Assembly (NCBI RefSeq): GCF_018327705.1
Contig: NZ_BNEM01000002.1
Coordinates: forward strand, 2,976,001-3,040,000
Length of the DNA: 64,000 nt
Direction: 5' to 3'
From: Catellatospora sp. TT07R-123
GTDB taxonomy: Bacteria > Actinomycetota > Actinomycetes > Mycobacteriales > Micromonosporaceae
The notes under the pieces: model-generated
What the model was told of the DNA's origin: nothing
The model's input: the letters and a program-made list of their open reading frames with translations, nothing else
Database searches by the model: none
Shown: positions 1 through 9,312 of the stretch, piece by piece
Layout: each line of letters starts with the position of its first letter
Position numbering within the stretch: the stretch's first letter is position 1
Position numbers and translations under genes: made by a program

Positions 1-341
1 ATCAGGCCAAGCTGACCAGCGTGCTGGACAACGCCGAGGCCGTCACCGTCTTCGCCCCGGTCAACGAGGCGTTCGCCCAACTGCCGCAGGCGGACCTGAA
101 CCGGCTGCTCGCCGATCCGGCGCAGCTCAAGAAGGTGCTGACCTACCACACGGTCAACGGCAGGATCGCGCCGGAGAAGCTGGCCGGCACGCACCCGACC
201 CTGGAAGGCCAGAAGATCACGGTGACCGGCAGCGGTGGTGACTTCAAGGTCAACAACAGCGCGGTGATCATCTGCGGCAACATCCAGACCCGCAACGGCG
301 TCGTCTACCTCGTCGACCGCGTCCTGATGCCGCCGTCCTGA
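1..341 (+). CDS. Fasciclin (FAS1) domain protein, 3' end only
   Basis: The reading frame is open from base 3 and the gene starts before the window. The visible part is the C-terminal half of a FAS1 domain. It has the hallmark VTVFAPVNEAF segment near the start, a YHTVNG motif, and the final strand VVYLVDRVLMPPS. This matches secreted MPT70/MPB70-type proteins, which act outside the cell in adhesion or matrix interaction. Two cysteine-containing regions cannot be judged because the N-terminus is missing. Bases 342-640 after the stop hold no convincing gene and only weak hairpins. Confidence 0.9.
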   Translation, partial: QAKLTSVLDNAEAVTVFAPVNEAFAQLPQADLNRLLADPAQLKKVLTYHTVNGRIAPEKLAGTHPTLEGQKITVTGSGGDFKVNNSAVIICGNIQTRNGVVYLVDRVLMPPS

Positions 342-640
342 GGTATCGAACGGCACGACGCGGTCAGCGCCCGCCGCCGGACAGGACGGCGTCGACGGGC
401 GCGGGACAGGTTGGCGCTGATCACCGCCGGGTCTCGCGGGCCTGTCGAGATGTCTCAAGAGGTTAATCGGATAATGGAATATTCGTCCTTGTTATAGCTT
501 AATAGCCGATTTGGAAATCCTCTGGACTGTGGCGATCCACGCGGGGCAGCCCGCCGGGACGGGCCGGACTTCGTAATCCACCGTGCGGTGACGGCGGCAT
601 GTGGTCAGCTGATAGTGGACCCTGAGTCGAGGAGGCCCTC

Positions 641-1408
641 ATGCGCTCGCTCGGTGACGATCGTGAGGTCAAGCCGACGCGCACGCCTGCGGTCGGAGCG
701 GCTGACGGCAGACGCTCCGTAGAGGTACGGCTGCTCGCGCTCCAGCGCGCCGCCGGCAACGCCGCGGTCTGCTCAAGCCTGACCGGTGGCCCGCCGCCGG
801 GTTCGCCTCCGCCGACCCTGGCGGTGCAGCGATGTGGCGGCGAGGTCCACGAAGGCTGCCCCTGCGCGTCCGAGACCGAGAACGGCCCGGTGGCCGCGCG
901 GCCGGTCCAGCGAGTGAGCTGGCCGCTGGTCGCCGGCGGGGTCCTGGTCGTCGGCACCGCCGCCTACCTGGCCTGGGCCGCACACTGCCTCGACCCGCTG
1001 CTGGACCCGATGAAAACGGAGGCGGTCCGCTTCCGCGCCAAGCACCACCGCGACACCGGCCGCCCCGTCGCCAGTCGCAAGTGGGACGCGTTCGGCCACT
1101 GCTGGATCGGCTGCGCGGGCACAAAGAAGTGCGGCGCGACCGCGACGGCGGTCGTGGGCCAGAGCCGCGAGCTGCTGCGGGAGATGGGCTTCGGCGGTCC
1201 GCACGACAGTTACCGGCAGGACACCAACAACCAGGCCACCGGCCGGGGGTACGGCGACGCGGGCGCCGACTGCTTCGCCGCCTGCGACACCGGGGTACGC
1301 AGCTCGGCACTCGACCTGTCCGCGCCGGAGAGCACCTGCTACACGGCCGACGACGGCGATTACCCCGCGCCCTGCGAACCGCCGCCCTCCGAGCGCGAAC
1401 AGCCGTAG
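641..1408 (+). CDS. Putative eCIS-type cargo/effector protein with C-terminal His/Cys domain
   Basis: 255 aa. An AGGAG ribosome site lies 7 nt before the ATG. The first ~75 residues carry two signatures that I associate with cargo of extracellular contractile injection systems in actinobacteria (DUF4157-type leader): LLALQRAAGNAAV near residue 30 and LAVQRCGGEVHEGCPCA near residue 60. A hydrophobic stretch follows around residues 95-115. The C-terminal half has the pattern DAFGHCWIGC, then a conserved N and GR, then CFAAC. This resembles the DAxRHxxW...D..N..GR domain (DUF6973-like) seen at the ends of polymorphic toxins and phage-like effectors. No injection-system genes lie in the window, so the gene would be an orphan. 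Family assignment is from memory of motifs; the function is inferred. Confidence 0.6.
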   Translation: MRSLGDDREVKPTRTPAVGAADGRRSVEVRLLALQRAAGNAAVCSSLTGGPPPGSPPPTLAVQRCGGEVHEGCPCASETENGPVAARPVQRVSWPLVAGGVLVVGTAAYLAWAAHCLDPLLDPMKTEAVRFRAKHHRDTGRPVASRKWDAFGHCWIGCAGTKKCGATATAVVGQSRELLREMGFGGPHDSYRQDTNNQATGRGYGDAGADCFAACDTGVRSSALDLSAPESTCYTADDGDYPAPCEPPPSEREQP

Positions 1409-1433
1409 CCCGGACGGCGTACGCGGCGCCGAC

Positions 1434-1474
1434 GGTGCGAGCCCCGGCGGGTTGATCCCGCCGGGGCTCGCACC
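1434..1474. terminator. Bidirectional hairpin terminator
   Basis: Perfect 18-bp inverted repeat (1434-1451 with 1457-1474) with a 5-nt loop. It sits between the convergent genes ending at 1408 (+) and 1491 (-), so it can serve both. Confidence 0.8.
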
Positions 1475-1490
1475 GCTCATTCAGCCGTGG

Positions 1491-2570
1491 TCAGAGCAGG
1501 CCGTGCACCAGCTTGTACTGCAGGGTGTAGGCGAGCTTTCCGGGCTTGGCCTCGCTGTACGGCTTGCTCAGCTTGTCGAACTCGCCCTTGTTCGCGGCCT
1601 TGCCGTCGTTCCACAGGGCCAGTGCGCCCAGCTGGGCGGCGGTGAAGCCGCTGTCGACGACCGTATCCTTGGGCAGCGCGGTCATCGTCTGGGTCAGCGC
1701 CTTGACGGCGGCCAGGTAGCTGGCCAGGTCGTCCGGGTTCCAGGCGGCCAGGTCGATCGGCTGGGCGTCGCGGACCCAGCTGCCCCAGTAGAACTCCTGG
1801 AACGGCAGCCCGTTCTGCGCGTAGCCGATGTCGCGGCCGAAGTACAGCAGGCTGCGGTACTTGTCGTCGGCGAAGTTGGCCAGCCCGACGCTGGTCGGCA
1901 ACTTGTTGATCTTAGTGGGGTGGCCCTGCGGGTCGCGCAGGTATACCCACTTGTTCGCCTGCATCTGGTCCCAGAAGGCCGGGCGGGTCAGCGTGCTGAG
2001 GTTGGCCTGCACCCGCAGGCGTACGTGCAGATCGGCCCCGCCGTCCGGCGTCTCGAAGAACGAGGTGAGCGTGTGGTGGCCGTCGGTGAGGAACGGCTCA
2101 CCGCCGGGCCCGATCACGACCGTCTTCATGGGGGCGATGCTGTCGGCGGTCTCGGCGCCGACCGGCAGCTGGCAGGTGAACGACGACGGGTCGTCCAGCC
2201 GCGCGTCCGGGGCCGCCGACGCGGCGGCGATCCGGCCGTCGGCCTCGCACCAGTCGTCGAACTTCTTGTTGATGGCGTCCTTGCCGAGGGTGTACCGGCC
2301 GAGCTTGTAGTACACCTCGTCGTAGCCCAGGGACGGCTGCGTCGGGTGCACGTCGCCGATGCGCACGTCGAGCAGGTCGCCGGGCTGGGCGCACAGGTAC
2401 TGCGCGAACGGGGTCTTGCGGTTGTCGTGGTCGCAGAACACCGGCCGGGTGCCGGGGGCGCCCGGCGCGGCGAGCGCGGCCGGGTTCGCGATCGCGATAC
2501 CGGCGGCGACGATGCCGGCCAGCGCGGTCCCGAGCACCGTGACGCGGCGGCTGGCGAGTGGCAGGCGCAT
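1491..2570 (-). CDS. Secreted ParB/sulfiredoxin-fold protein (putative ParB-like nuclease family)
   Basis: 359 aa from the ATG at 2570, chosen because GAGGAG lies 7 nt upstream and because it starts a clean signal peptide (RR, then a hydrophobic core, then ALAAPG). The mature protein has the ParB/Srx-like core. A segment with DVHPTQPSLGYDEVYYKLGR comes first, followed by VVIGPGGEPFLTDGHHTLTSF, the conserved D-G-H-H motif of the ParBc_2 (PF08857-like) family. Such proteins are usually annotated as ParB-like nucleases, but this copy is exported, so a chromosome-partitioning role is unlikely. Extracellular nuclease or nucleotide chemistry is possible. A longer frame upstream exists but lacks a ribosome site and would bury the signal peptide. 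Confidence 0.7.
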   Translation of the reverse strand: MRLPLASRRVTVLGTALAGIVAAGIAIANPAALAAPGAPGTRPVFCDHDNRKTPFAQYLCAQPGDLLDVRIGDVHPTQPSLGYDEVYYKLGRYTLGKDAINKKFDDWCEADGRIAAASAAPDARLDDPSSFTCQLPVGAETADSIAPMKTVVIGPGGEPFLTDGHHTLTSFFETPDGGADLHVRLRVQANLSTLTRPAFWDQMQANKWVYLRDPQGHPTKINKLPTSVGLANFADDKYRSLLYFGRDIGYAQNGLPFQEFYWGSWVRDAQPIDLAAWNPDDLASYLAAVKALTQTMTALPKDTVVDSGFTAAQLGALALWNDGKAANKGEFDKLSKPYSEAKPGKLAYTLQYKLVHGLL

Positions 2571-2976
2571 GAAGATGCTCCTCGCTGAGGGAAGGGGGAT
2601 CGCCGCCAGCATCGCGATGATCAGACAACAGCGTGGGGAATGCCGGTGAAGAGGGCGCGTACGGCGTGCCAACGATGGGAATCTGGCTGGACGGACCCGC
2701 CGCAGGACCGAACGGTCCTCCCCGGCGTCACGCGCCTCGGCTGTTCGGCCGGGCGCCTCGGGCACAACCGCACCGATCCATCGGCCGACCGGTCGCCGAA
2801 TGCCCGAATCGAGTACGCAACGCCAAAGTGGAATTAGTCGACGGCGGCGGACAATCGCTTATAGATCCTGGTCAGACGCGGTCGCTTCGCCCCGGACGTT
2901 CGCTGTCGCGTCGCCGCGCGGTCATGTCGCGCGCCTACCGTCCCGTCGTTGCATCCATTCTTCAGAAGGGCACGAC
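2571..2976. other. Divergent intergenic region
   Basis: About 400 bases separate the secreted ParB-like gene (-) from the alkaline phosphatase gene (+). It must hold both promoters. I see no confident gene, and no clear tandem PHO box (GTTCACC-type repeats) before the phosphatase gene. Confidence 0.5.
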
Positions 2977-4365
2977 ATGAAGCGCAAGGTTGCCCTTGCC
3001 TGCGTGGCGGCCGCCAGTGCGGTCGCGCTCGGCGTGGCGGGGACCGCGGCGGCTCACTCGGCGGGGAACAAGGACTACGACGGGTTCATCAAGCAGTCCC
3101 ACCGCCAGCCGAAGAACGTCATCCTGTTCATCGGCGACGGCATGGGCACGCAGGAGATCACGGCCGCCCGCTACTACCAGGGCGTGGCCAACAAGCTCAA
3201 CGTGGACCGGATGCCGTTCACCGGCTTCGACACCACGTGGTCGGTGAAGCCGAACGCGGCCGAGCCGTACCTGCCCGACTACGACCCGGACTCGGCGTCG
3301 ACCGGCACCATGTGGGCGACCGGCCAGAAGACGATCGACGAGCGGATCTCGCAGGGCCCCAGCAGCGCGCTGAACGTCCCGGGCGCCAACCTGACGACGG
3401 TGCTGGAGCTCGCCCAGCGCCGGGGCATGAAGGTCGGCGACGTGTCGACCGCCGAGATCACCGACGCCACCCCGGCCGTCCTGGCCTCGCACATCTCGCT
3501 GCGCGGCTGCCAGGGCCCGGCCGACATGGCCAACTGCGCGCTGGAGACCAAGGCCGCCGGCGGGCTGGGCTCCATCGCCGAGCAGGAGATCGACCACAAG
3601 ATCGATGTCATGCTGGGCGGCGGCCGCAACCGGTTCGCGCAGACCATCCCGGGCGGCCCTGACGCGGGCAAGACGCTCGTCCAGGTCGCGCAGGAGCGTG
3701 GATACCAGTACGTGACCGACGCCGCCGGCCTCGCCGGCGTCGCCGACAGCAAGAAGCCGGTGCTCGGCCTGTTCGCCGGCGGCAACATGTCGCTGGAGTG
3801 GAGCGGCCCGACCGCGGCGCTGGGCAAGGGCAACACCCCGGTCGCGTGCACCGAGGACGTGCGCCCGGCCAACGAGCCGAGCCTGGCCGACCTGACCGGC
3901 AAGGCCATCTCGCTGCTGGAGAACAAGAAGGGCTTCTTCCTCCAGGTCGAGGGTGCCTCCATCGACAAGCAGGACCACGCCACCAACGCCTGCGGCCAGC
4001 TGGGCGAGACCGTCGCCTTCGACCGCGCCATCGGCGTCGCGCTGGACTACCAGCGCACCCACCCCGACACCCTGATCGTGGTGACCGCCGACCACTCGCA
4101 CACCAGCCAGATCGTGAGCGAGGACGCCTCCGGCTCCGGCCTGCCGACCGGCTACTCCACCAACGTGGTGACCAAGGACGGCCAGACCCTGACCCTGACC
4201 TACGGCACGGCCGGCTTCGGCGGCGCGGGCGCGGCCCCGGTCACCGCCCCGGCGAGCCAGCAGCACACCGGCGCGGTCGTCCCCGTATGGGCGATCGGCC
4301 CGCGCGGGCTCGGCGTGCTCGGCACCAACGACCACACGGACCTGTTCCACGTCCTGCTCGGCTGA
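2977..4365 (+). CDS. Alkaline phosphatase, PhoA family, secreted
   Basis: 462 aa. It hydrolyses phosphomonoesters outside the membrane to release phosphate. The ATG at 2977 opens a signal peptide (MKRK, hydrophobic core, AHSA). Catalytic landmarks in order are FIGDGMG with metal-binding Asp54, PDSASTGTMWATG with the phosphorylated nucleophile Ser106, VEGASIDKQDHA with metal ligands, TADHSHT, and a C-terminal QQHTG with the last histidine ligand. Length and order match the E. coli PhoA family. The sequence upstream shows no clear phosphate-regulon box, so regulation is open. A strong hairpin follows the stop. Confidence 0.93.
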   Translation: MKRKVALACVAAASAVALGVAGTAAAHSAGNKDYDGFIKQSHRQPKNVILFIGDGMGTQEITAARYYQGVANKLNVDRMPFTGFDTTWSVKPNAAEPYLPDYDPDSASTGTMWATGQKTIDERISQGPSSALNVPGANLTTVLELAQRRGMKVGDVSTAEITDATPAVLASHISLRGCQGPADMANCALETKAAGGLGSIAEQEIDHKIDVMLGGGRNRFAQTIPGGPDAGKTLVQVAQERGYQYVTDAAGLAGVADSKKPVLGLFAGGNMSLEWSGPTAALGKGNTPVACTEDVRPANEPSLADLTGKAISLLENKKGFFLQVEGASIDKQDHATNACGQLGETVAFDRAIGVALDYQRTHPDTLIVVTADHSHTSQIVSEDASGSGLPTGYSTNVVTKDGQTLTLTYGTAGFGGAGAAPVTAPASQQHTGAVVPVWAIGPRGLGVLGTNDHTDLFHVLLG

Positions 4366-4374
4366 CCTGACCCC

Positions 4375-4407
4375 GGGCCGGACCACTCTTGCCGGGTGGT
4401 CCGGCCC
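4375..4407. terminator. Bidirectional hairpin terminator
   Basis: Perfect 12-bp stem (4375-4386 with 4396-4407) and 9-nt loop, between the phosphatase stop at 4365 (+) and the ankyrin protein stop at 4420 (-). Confidence 0.8.
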
Positions 4408-4419
4408 GGCCCTTTCCAC

Positions 4420-5634
4420 TCAGGGGCGGGCCGGGATGCGCACGCGCGCCGCCCTCTCGTAGCGCCACGCCGGATACTCCACCGCCGGGGGCAGGTCGTC
4501 GCCGTCGGCGGTGCCCGGCTCGGCACCGGCCTCGACCAGCGCGGCGATGAGGTCCCCAGCCCGGCGGGCCGCCGCCAGATGCAGTGCCGTGACGCCGTGC
4601 CGGTCCCGGCCGCCCACCGCGAGCCCGGCCGCCAGCAGCCGGGGCAGCAGCCGCACGCCGTCCAGCCGCGCCAGGTAGTGGAGCAGGTTCCGGCCGTTGC
4701 CGTCGGCCACCGCCGGGTCGAATCCGGCGTCGAGCATCGCGACCACCACGTCGGTATGACCCGCGAACGCGTACTCGAACAGCGGTTGCCGGATCCGGTG
4801 CAGCTCGCCCGGCAGCCGCCCCTGGCCGCTGCGCCAGGTGCGCAGCACGGTCACGCAGCCCGGGACCGGGCCGCCGAGCGCGGCCAGCGCCGACTCCCGG
4901 CGGATCTCGTCATCGGTATGGTCCAGCAGGGCCAGCCGCCCGTCGGCCACCTGCACCCGGTGCCAACCCCTCCCGCACCGCACCCGCACCGCGGGCCAGT
5001 CCCACGTGTACTCGGCCCGGGGCTGGACCTCGCCGGGATAGAGCGCCTCGAACACCAGCGGGTGCAGGTCGGCCAGGTCCAGCGCGCCGGAGGCGAACGC
5101 TTCGAGGTCGCCACGGGCCTGCTCACGGCCTGACAGGTACGCCTCCCGGCGCTCGTCCACCGCGTCGGCCCGCCAGCACCACACCGGCAGCGCCTGCCAC
5201 GACGACGGCAACCGGTCGGGCGTGGTGACGGCGAGATACGCGCCCACGCCCTCACTCTTCGACACCGGACCGGTCAGCGCCAGCACCGGCCCGTCGGGCA
5301 GCGGCACCGGCCGCCGGGGGATGCTCAGAAACGCGGCGCTCTCGCCGGTCAGGACCACGGTCGCATAGCTGTTCCAACCGCGATAGTCCGACCGCAGGTA
5401 CTGCTGCATCAGATCGGGTGCCAGCTGGGCCAGGCTCTCCGCCAGCTCTCGCGCCGCCGCCTCGCCCCAGGACGCCTCGACCAGGGCCAGGTCCACGACC
5501 GGCCGCAGCCCGACCGCGAGGCAGGCGCCCTCCCAGTCCCCCGCCAGGCGAGCAGCCGTGCAGGCCGCGATCACCGATGTGGCCGGGCGCAGGGGTTGCG
5601 GACGCGGTCCGGTACGACGACGCGACGTGGCCAT
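4420..5634 (-). CDS. Ankyrin-repeat protein
   Basis: 404 aa from the ATG at 5634 (MATSRRR). Longer in-frame versions would run through the tRNA-like gene at 5664-5735 and are rejected. The last ~130 residues hold ankyrin repeats, seen in PLFEYAFAGHTDVVVAMLDAGFD, then NGRNLLHYLARL, then HGVTALHLAAARRAGDLIAALVEAGAE. Ankyrin repeats bind other proteins. The first ~270 residues match no family I recognise; they are rich in Trp and look like a folded cytoplasmic domain. There is no signal peptide or membrane segment. Partner and role are unknown. Confidence 0.75.
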   Translation of the reverse strand: MATSRRRTGPRPQPLRPATSVIAACTAARLAGDWEGACLAVGLRPVVDLALVEASWGEAAARELAESLAQLAPDLMQQYLRSDYRGWNSYATVVLTGESAAFLSIPRRPVPLPDGPVLALTGPVSKSEGVGAYLAVTTPDRLPSSWQALPVWCWRADAVDERREAYLSGREQARGDLEAFASGALDLADLHPLVFEALYPGEVQPRAEYTWDWPAVRVRCGRGWHRVQVADGRLALLDHTDDEIRRESALAALGGPVPGCVTVLRTWRSGQGRLPGELHRIRQPLFEYAFAGHTDVVVAMLDAGFDPAVADGNGRNLLHYLARLDGVRLLPRLLAAGLAVGGRDRHGVTALHLAAARRAGDLIAALVEAGAEPGTADGDDLPPAVEYPAWRYERAARVRIPARP

Positions 5635-5663
5635 GGGCTCGACTGCCTCCCGCACAAAGGGAG

Positions 5664-5735
5664 CAGGACCGGCCGGATTCGCACCGGCGTCCTCCGCATT
5701 GAAGTGCGGCGCGACGACTACTGCGCTACGGCCCC
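5664..5735 (-). tRNA. tRNA-like gene with UCA anticodon and non-canonical anticodon loop
   Basis: The minus strand folds into a 72-nt class I cloverleaf. It has a 7-bp acceptor (GGGGCCG with CGGTCCT, two G-U pairs), TA at positions 8-9, a 3-bp D stem, a 5-bp anticodon stem (CCGCA/TGCGG), a 5-nt variable loop and a 5-bp T stem with 7-nt loop TGCGAAT. The anticodon loop is CTTCAA, only six bases, or eight if the last pair opens. The triplet after U33 reads UCA, the complement of the UGA stop. The outer stem extends by four more pairs (11 bp in all), and CCA is not encoded. It could be a degenerate tRNA, a tRNA-like regulatory RNA or an unusual suppressor. The ankyrin gene begins 30 nt downstream. 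Confidence 0.55.
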
Positions 5736-5812
5736 GCTCGACCGGCAGTGTAATGCGGCCTGCGGGGCGGGTGGGGCCGACCGCCACGGCGGGCGGCCGG
5801 CCCGCGACGCGA

Positions 5813-6034
5813 CTACTTGGAGTCGGCCAGGTCGGCGATCGCGCGGGCAGCGCGGAAGTACGGGCTGCGGCCCAGCTCGCCGATCGTCTTGACGCCCAGG
5901 GCGTCCTTGATGTGCTCAGCGGCACGCTCGCTCACACCGGCGAGCGCGGCGACCGGCGCGTTGACGAGCTCCTCCAGGCTCTTGTCCTGGTACTCCTTGT
6001 CCAGCAGCTTGGCGAGATCGGCGGAAACCGGCAT
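5813..6034 (-). CDS. Small helix-hairpin-helix-type protein
   Basis: 73 aa. The ATG at 6034 is preferred over the GTG two codons earlier because AAGGAG lies 5 nt upstream of it. The sequence has a helix-hairpin-helix pattern: LVNAPVAALAGVSERAAEHIKDALGVKTIGELG, like the DNA-binding or docking HhH repeats of DUF4332-type proteins. There is no signal peptide. It is probably a small DNA- or protein-binding adaptor; its target is unknown. Confidence 0.7.
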   Translation of the reverse strand: MPVSADLAKLLDKEYQDKSLEELVNAPVAALAGVSERAAEHIKDALGVKTIGELGRSPYFRAARAIADLADSK

Positions 6035-6201
6035 GGCCACTCCTTCGGCATCGGTGGTCCGGCACGGCGCCGGACGTACGCCCAGATCCTTTCACTTCCA
6101 CCGCAGGCGATCCGGGGCGGGCCGGAGTGGACGGAGCAATCCGCAGCTCACCGACCATTCCCGTCAGAGTCCATTTAGTACTGTGAACCGGGCCCGCCGT
6201 G

Positions 6202-8919
6202 TCAGGAGGCGAGTGCGGCGGTGACCTCGGTCCGGGAGGTGACGCCCAGCTTGCGCAGGATGCTGGAGACGTGGACGGCCGCGGTCTTGGGCGAGATGTA
6301 CAGGCGGCGGGCCAGTTCCGCATTGGTGAGGCCGTCGGCGACCAGCAGCGCCACCTCGCGTTCGCGGGTGGTGAGCGCGGCGGCACCGGTGACCGCCGTC
6401 CGGCCGTCTGCGGGGGCCAGTCCGAGCTGCGCCTGCAACTGGGCGAGCTGCACGGTGCGCCAGCCGGTCCAGCGGCGCAGCAGCTCGGCGGCGTGTTCGA
6501 CGCCGCCGGCCGCCTCGGCGTCGCGGCCCAGCGCCAGCAGGCATCGGGCCACGCCCAGGTGGGCGGTGCCGCGCACGGCCGGGGCCAGCAGGGGTGATCC
6601 GGCGACCGAGCGGTAGCCGTCCAGCGCCGCCGCGGTCTGCCCGCAGACCTCGGCGAGCTGCGCCTCCACCAGCGCCCGCCAGTGGTCCCAGACCTGCCCG
6701 TCGAGCAGCTCACCGGCAAGCAGGCGCAGCCGCTCCCGCGGCAGTCCGGCGTACAGCGCCGCTGACAGCAGGTCGTGGGCCTGCTCGCCGCTGCGCCACG
6801 CCTGAGCGCGCAGCCCTTCCAGCACCGGGCCGAGCAGTTCCTGAGCCCGGTCGACGTCGCCGCCGCGGCACGCCAGGTGGAATTCGAGGCAGAGCAGCAC
6901 CATCGGGTCGAGCTTCTCGACTTCGGCCAGATCGGACAGCAGGCGGCGGACCCGGTCCAGCGCCCCGGACTCCAGGCACAATCCGGCGAGGAACACCGCG
7001 TGGAAGTCGGCGCGGCGGCCCGAGTGGCGGTAGCCGCGGTCGCGGGCGCGCCCGTCGTCGAGCGCCCCGATCGCGGCCTGCAGGTCGCCCTCACGCATCG
7101 CCAGCCGGGCCCGGCCCTGGTAGTACGCCGCGACCGACAGCGCCTCGAACCCCGCCCGCTCGGCGTCGCCGCGCATCCGCTCCAGCAGCTCGGCCTGCTC
7201 GGTCAGCGAGGACGCCTGCGGCATCTGCAGCAGCCGGTTCAGCGCCCGCGCCGCCAGCACCCACTCGCCGAGCTTCTCCGCCTCGTCGACCAGGCCCGCC
7301 AGGATCGCGCGCCCCTCCGCCGACCGGTCGGAGTTCCCGGTCAGCACGATGCCCTTCTCCACCAGCGCGGCCAGCCGGATCTGCGGCAGGTCGAACTGGG
7401 CTGCCAGCGCCAGCGCCCGGTCCGCCCAGGCCAGCGCCTCTTCGTCGTAGTCGCGCAGCATCGCCGACTGCGCCACGGCCGTCATCGCCCGCGCCTTGTC
7501 GGCACCCGGCGGCAGCTGCGCGATGAGCTGCTCGATGTCGGCGGTGACCCGCTCCATCCACGCCTCGTCCCCGGCCTCCCACGCCAGCCGGATCAGCAGG
7601 TAGAGCGCGTCGGCCCGGTCGGCAGGGCCGTCGGCCAGATCACGCCAGCGCTGGCCGTAGCAGGCGGCGTCGTCCAGCAGCCCGGCCAGCCACGCGGCGC
7701 GGGCCGCGGCCGACAGCAGCGCCAGATCCTCCGGCTCCTCCGCCATGCCCATCTCCGCCAATTGCAGCGCCTGGTACGCCGAACCGATGGCCAGGTAGAG
7801 CTGGGCGCCCCGGCGGGCCGCACCGACCATGTCGGCGTAGCGGCCGGCGGCCTGCGCGTGATGGGCGATCAGCGCCGGGTCGGCGTCCCCACCCGCCAGC
7901 AGCGCCTCCAGCGCGCTCTCGTGCAGGCGGCGGCGCTGGCGGCCCAGCATCTGCCCGGTGATGGCCTCGCGGACCAGCGCATGCCGGAAGCTGAACTCGT
8001 CCTCGCCCGCCTCCACCAGCACGCCGCGCACCACCAGCTCGCGCAGCACGCCGATCAGCTCGTCCTCGCCCGCCCCGGTGACCGTCGCCAGCAGGTCGAA
8101 CGGCGCCCGGCGGCCCAGCACCGCGGCCGCCTCCACCACCCGCTGCGACGCCGGGTCGAGGCTGGTCACCTGGCGGCGCAGCACCTCGGCCAGGCTCCAC
8201 GGCAGCGGCTGCGCCACCAGCGACTCCAGGTCGCCCGGCGCGCACGAGCCGAGCAGCTCCTCCAGGAAGAACGGGTTGCCGCCGGTGCGGTGGTACAGCG
8301 CGGCGGCGGTGCGGTATGACACCGGCCGCCCGGTGACGGTCGCCAGCAGCGCCGCGGTCTCCGCCTCGGTCAGCCGCTCCAGCCGCAGGTGCGCCACGGC
8401 GTGGCGGCGTTCCATCCGCTCCAGCAGCGACGCCAGCGGGTGCCGGTTGCTCACCTCGTCCGGCCGGTACGTCCCGACGAGCACGCGCGGTCCGTCGGCG
8501 TCGGCGAGGCGCTCGAACAGCGCGGCGCTCTCCGAGTCGGCCCAGTGCAGGTCCTCGAACACGACCACCGACGGCGACTCGCCGACCAGGTCCGCGACCA
8601 GGGCCAGGCCGCTGTGCAGCCGCTCGACCGGGCTGCGCTGCGGGTCGGTCACCGCGGACAGCCGGTCGGCGTCCACGCTCACGCCGTCCGCGTCGAGCGC
8701 GTCCAGCAGCAGCTCGTACGGCCGGGCCAGCGAGTCGGGCTCGGCGTGGCCGAGCAGCACCACGGCCTGGTCGGGCAGTGTGGCCAGCAGCTCGCGGACC
8801 AGCCTCGTCTTGCCGATGCCGGGCTCGCCGCCGACGAAGACCACGGCCGGGCGCCGCGCCGCCACCAGCTGGGTCAGCCGGCGCAGTTCGCGGTCACGCC
8901 CGATCATCGCCGAGCTCAC
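6202..8919 (-). CDS. Large ATP-binding LuxR-family (LAL) transcriptional regulator
   Basis: About 905 aa. The N-terminus is an AAA/STAND ATPase with Walker [10 protein letters not shown] near residue 30 and Walker [12 protein letters not shown] near residue 120. A long helical TPR-like sensor region fills the middle. The C-terminus is a LuxR helix-turn-helix ([18 protein letters not shown], then [17 protein letters not shown]). Family members are ATP- and ligand-controlled activators, often of secondary metabolism or sugar use. The GTG at 8919 is chosen because GAGG lies about 6 nt upstream; starts at 8940 (GTG) and 8907 (ATG) are also possible. The gene stands alone, so its targets cannot be read from its neighbours. 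Confidence 0.9.
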   Translation of the reverse strand: MSSAMIGRDRELRRLTQLVAARRPAVVFVGGEPGIGKTRLVRELLATLPDQAVVLLGHAEPDSLARPYELLLDALDADGVSVDADRLSAVTDPQRSPVERLHSGLALVADLVGESPSVVVFEDLHWADSESAALFERLADADGPRVLVGTYRPDEVSNRHPLASLLERMERRHAVAHLRLERLTEAETAALLATVTGRPVSYRTAAALYHRTGGNPFFLEELLGSCAPGDLESLVAQPLPWSLAEVLRRQVTSLDPASQRVVEAAAVLGRRAPFDLLATVTGAGEDELIGVLRELVVRGVLVEAGEDEFSFRHALVREAITGQMLGRQRRRLHESALEALLAGGDADPALIAHHAQAAGRYADMVGAARRGAQLYLAIGSAYQALQLAEMGMAEEPEDLALLSAAARAAWLAGLLDDAACYGQRWRDLADGPADRADALYLLIRLAWEAGDEAWMERVTADIEQLIAQLPPGADKARAMTAVAQSAMLRDYDEEALAWADRALALAAQFDLPQIRLAALVEKGIVLTGNSDRSAEGRAILAGLVDEAEKLGEWVLAARALNRLLQMPQASSLTEQAELLERMRGDAERAGFEALSVAAYYQGRARLAMREGDLQAAIGALDDGRARDRGYRHSGRRADFHAVFLAGLCLESGALDRVRRLLSDLAEVEKLDPMVLLCLEFHLACRGGDVDRAQELLGPVLEGLRAQAWRSGEQAHDLLSAALYAGLPRERLRLLAGELLDGQVWDHWRALVEAQLAEVCGQTAAALDGYRSVAGSPLLAPAVRGTAHLGVARCLLALGRDAEAAGGVEHAAELLRRWTGWRTVQLAQLQAQLGLAPADGRTAVTGAAALTTREREVALLVADGLTNAELARRLYISPKTAAVHVSSILRKLGVTSRTEVTAALAS

Positions 8920-9120
8920 GGCACCTCGCTGGCTTCCCACGCGCGACAGCGTACCGGCGCGTCCGGACAGCTCCGGTGCCCTTTTCCGGCCGCCGGGCCT
9001 GTGTGCTCGCTCTCATCGGCCCGAGCGGCGGTCACCGGACCGCCCCGTCCATCGACGACCGCCCGCCGTGTCCGAATGGGAGCGGGGCCGATCCGCGCGG
9101 CCCGCCGGACCCCGGATACG

Positions 9121-9158
9121 AACAGGCCCGGGGCCGTGTGGCGGCTCCCGGGCCTGTT
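9121..9158 (-). terminator. Hairpin terminator of the 47-aa gene
   Basis: Perfect 12-bp inverted repeat (9121-9132 with 9147-9158), just past the stop of the small minus-strand gene. Confidence 0.7.
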
Positions 9159-9168
9159 GCGGTGGTGC

Positions 9169-9312
9169 TCATCGCGTCGTGCGGTCTTGGCGGCGGCGCT
9201 TGTGGCCGTGCCGGTGCACTCTCGCCGCCAGCCGCTCCTTCGCGGCCTCGTCGACGAGCTCTCGGTGGTGCAGCTTCGCGAGCTCGAAGTTCAGCTCGGG
9301 CAACTCGAACAT
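9169..9312 (-). CDS. Small basic hypothetical protein (47 aa)
   Basis: A short frame with an AGGAG site 6 nt before its ATG at 9312 and a strong hairpin right after its stop. The protein starts MFELPELNFELAKLHHREL and ends in a His/Arg-rich basic tail (HRHGHKRRRQDRTTR). The first half should form an amphipathic helix. The basic tail suggests nucleic-acid or membrane contact, but nothing more can be said. The signals on both sides make it likely to be expressed. Confidence 0.6.
   Translation of the reverse strand: MFELPELNFELAKLHHRELVDEAAKERLAARVHRHGHKRRRQDRTTR

Noticed and set aside
2838-2976. PHO box before the alkaline phosphatase
   Set aside because: No tandem GTTCACC-like repeats could be recognised; phosphate control remains possible but is not shown.
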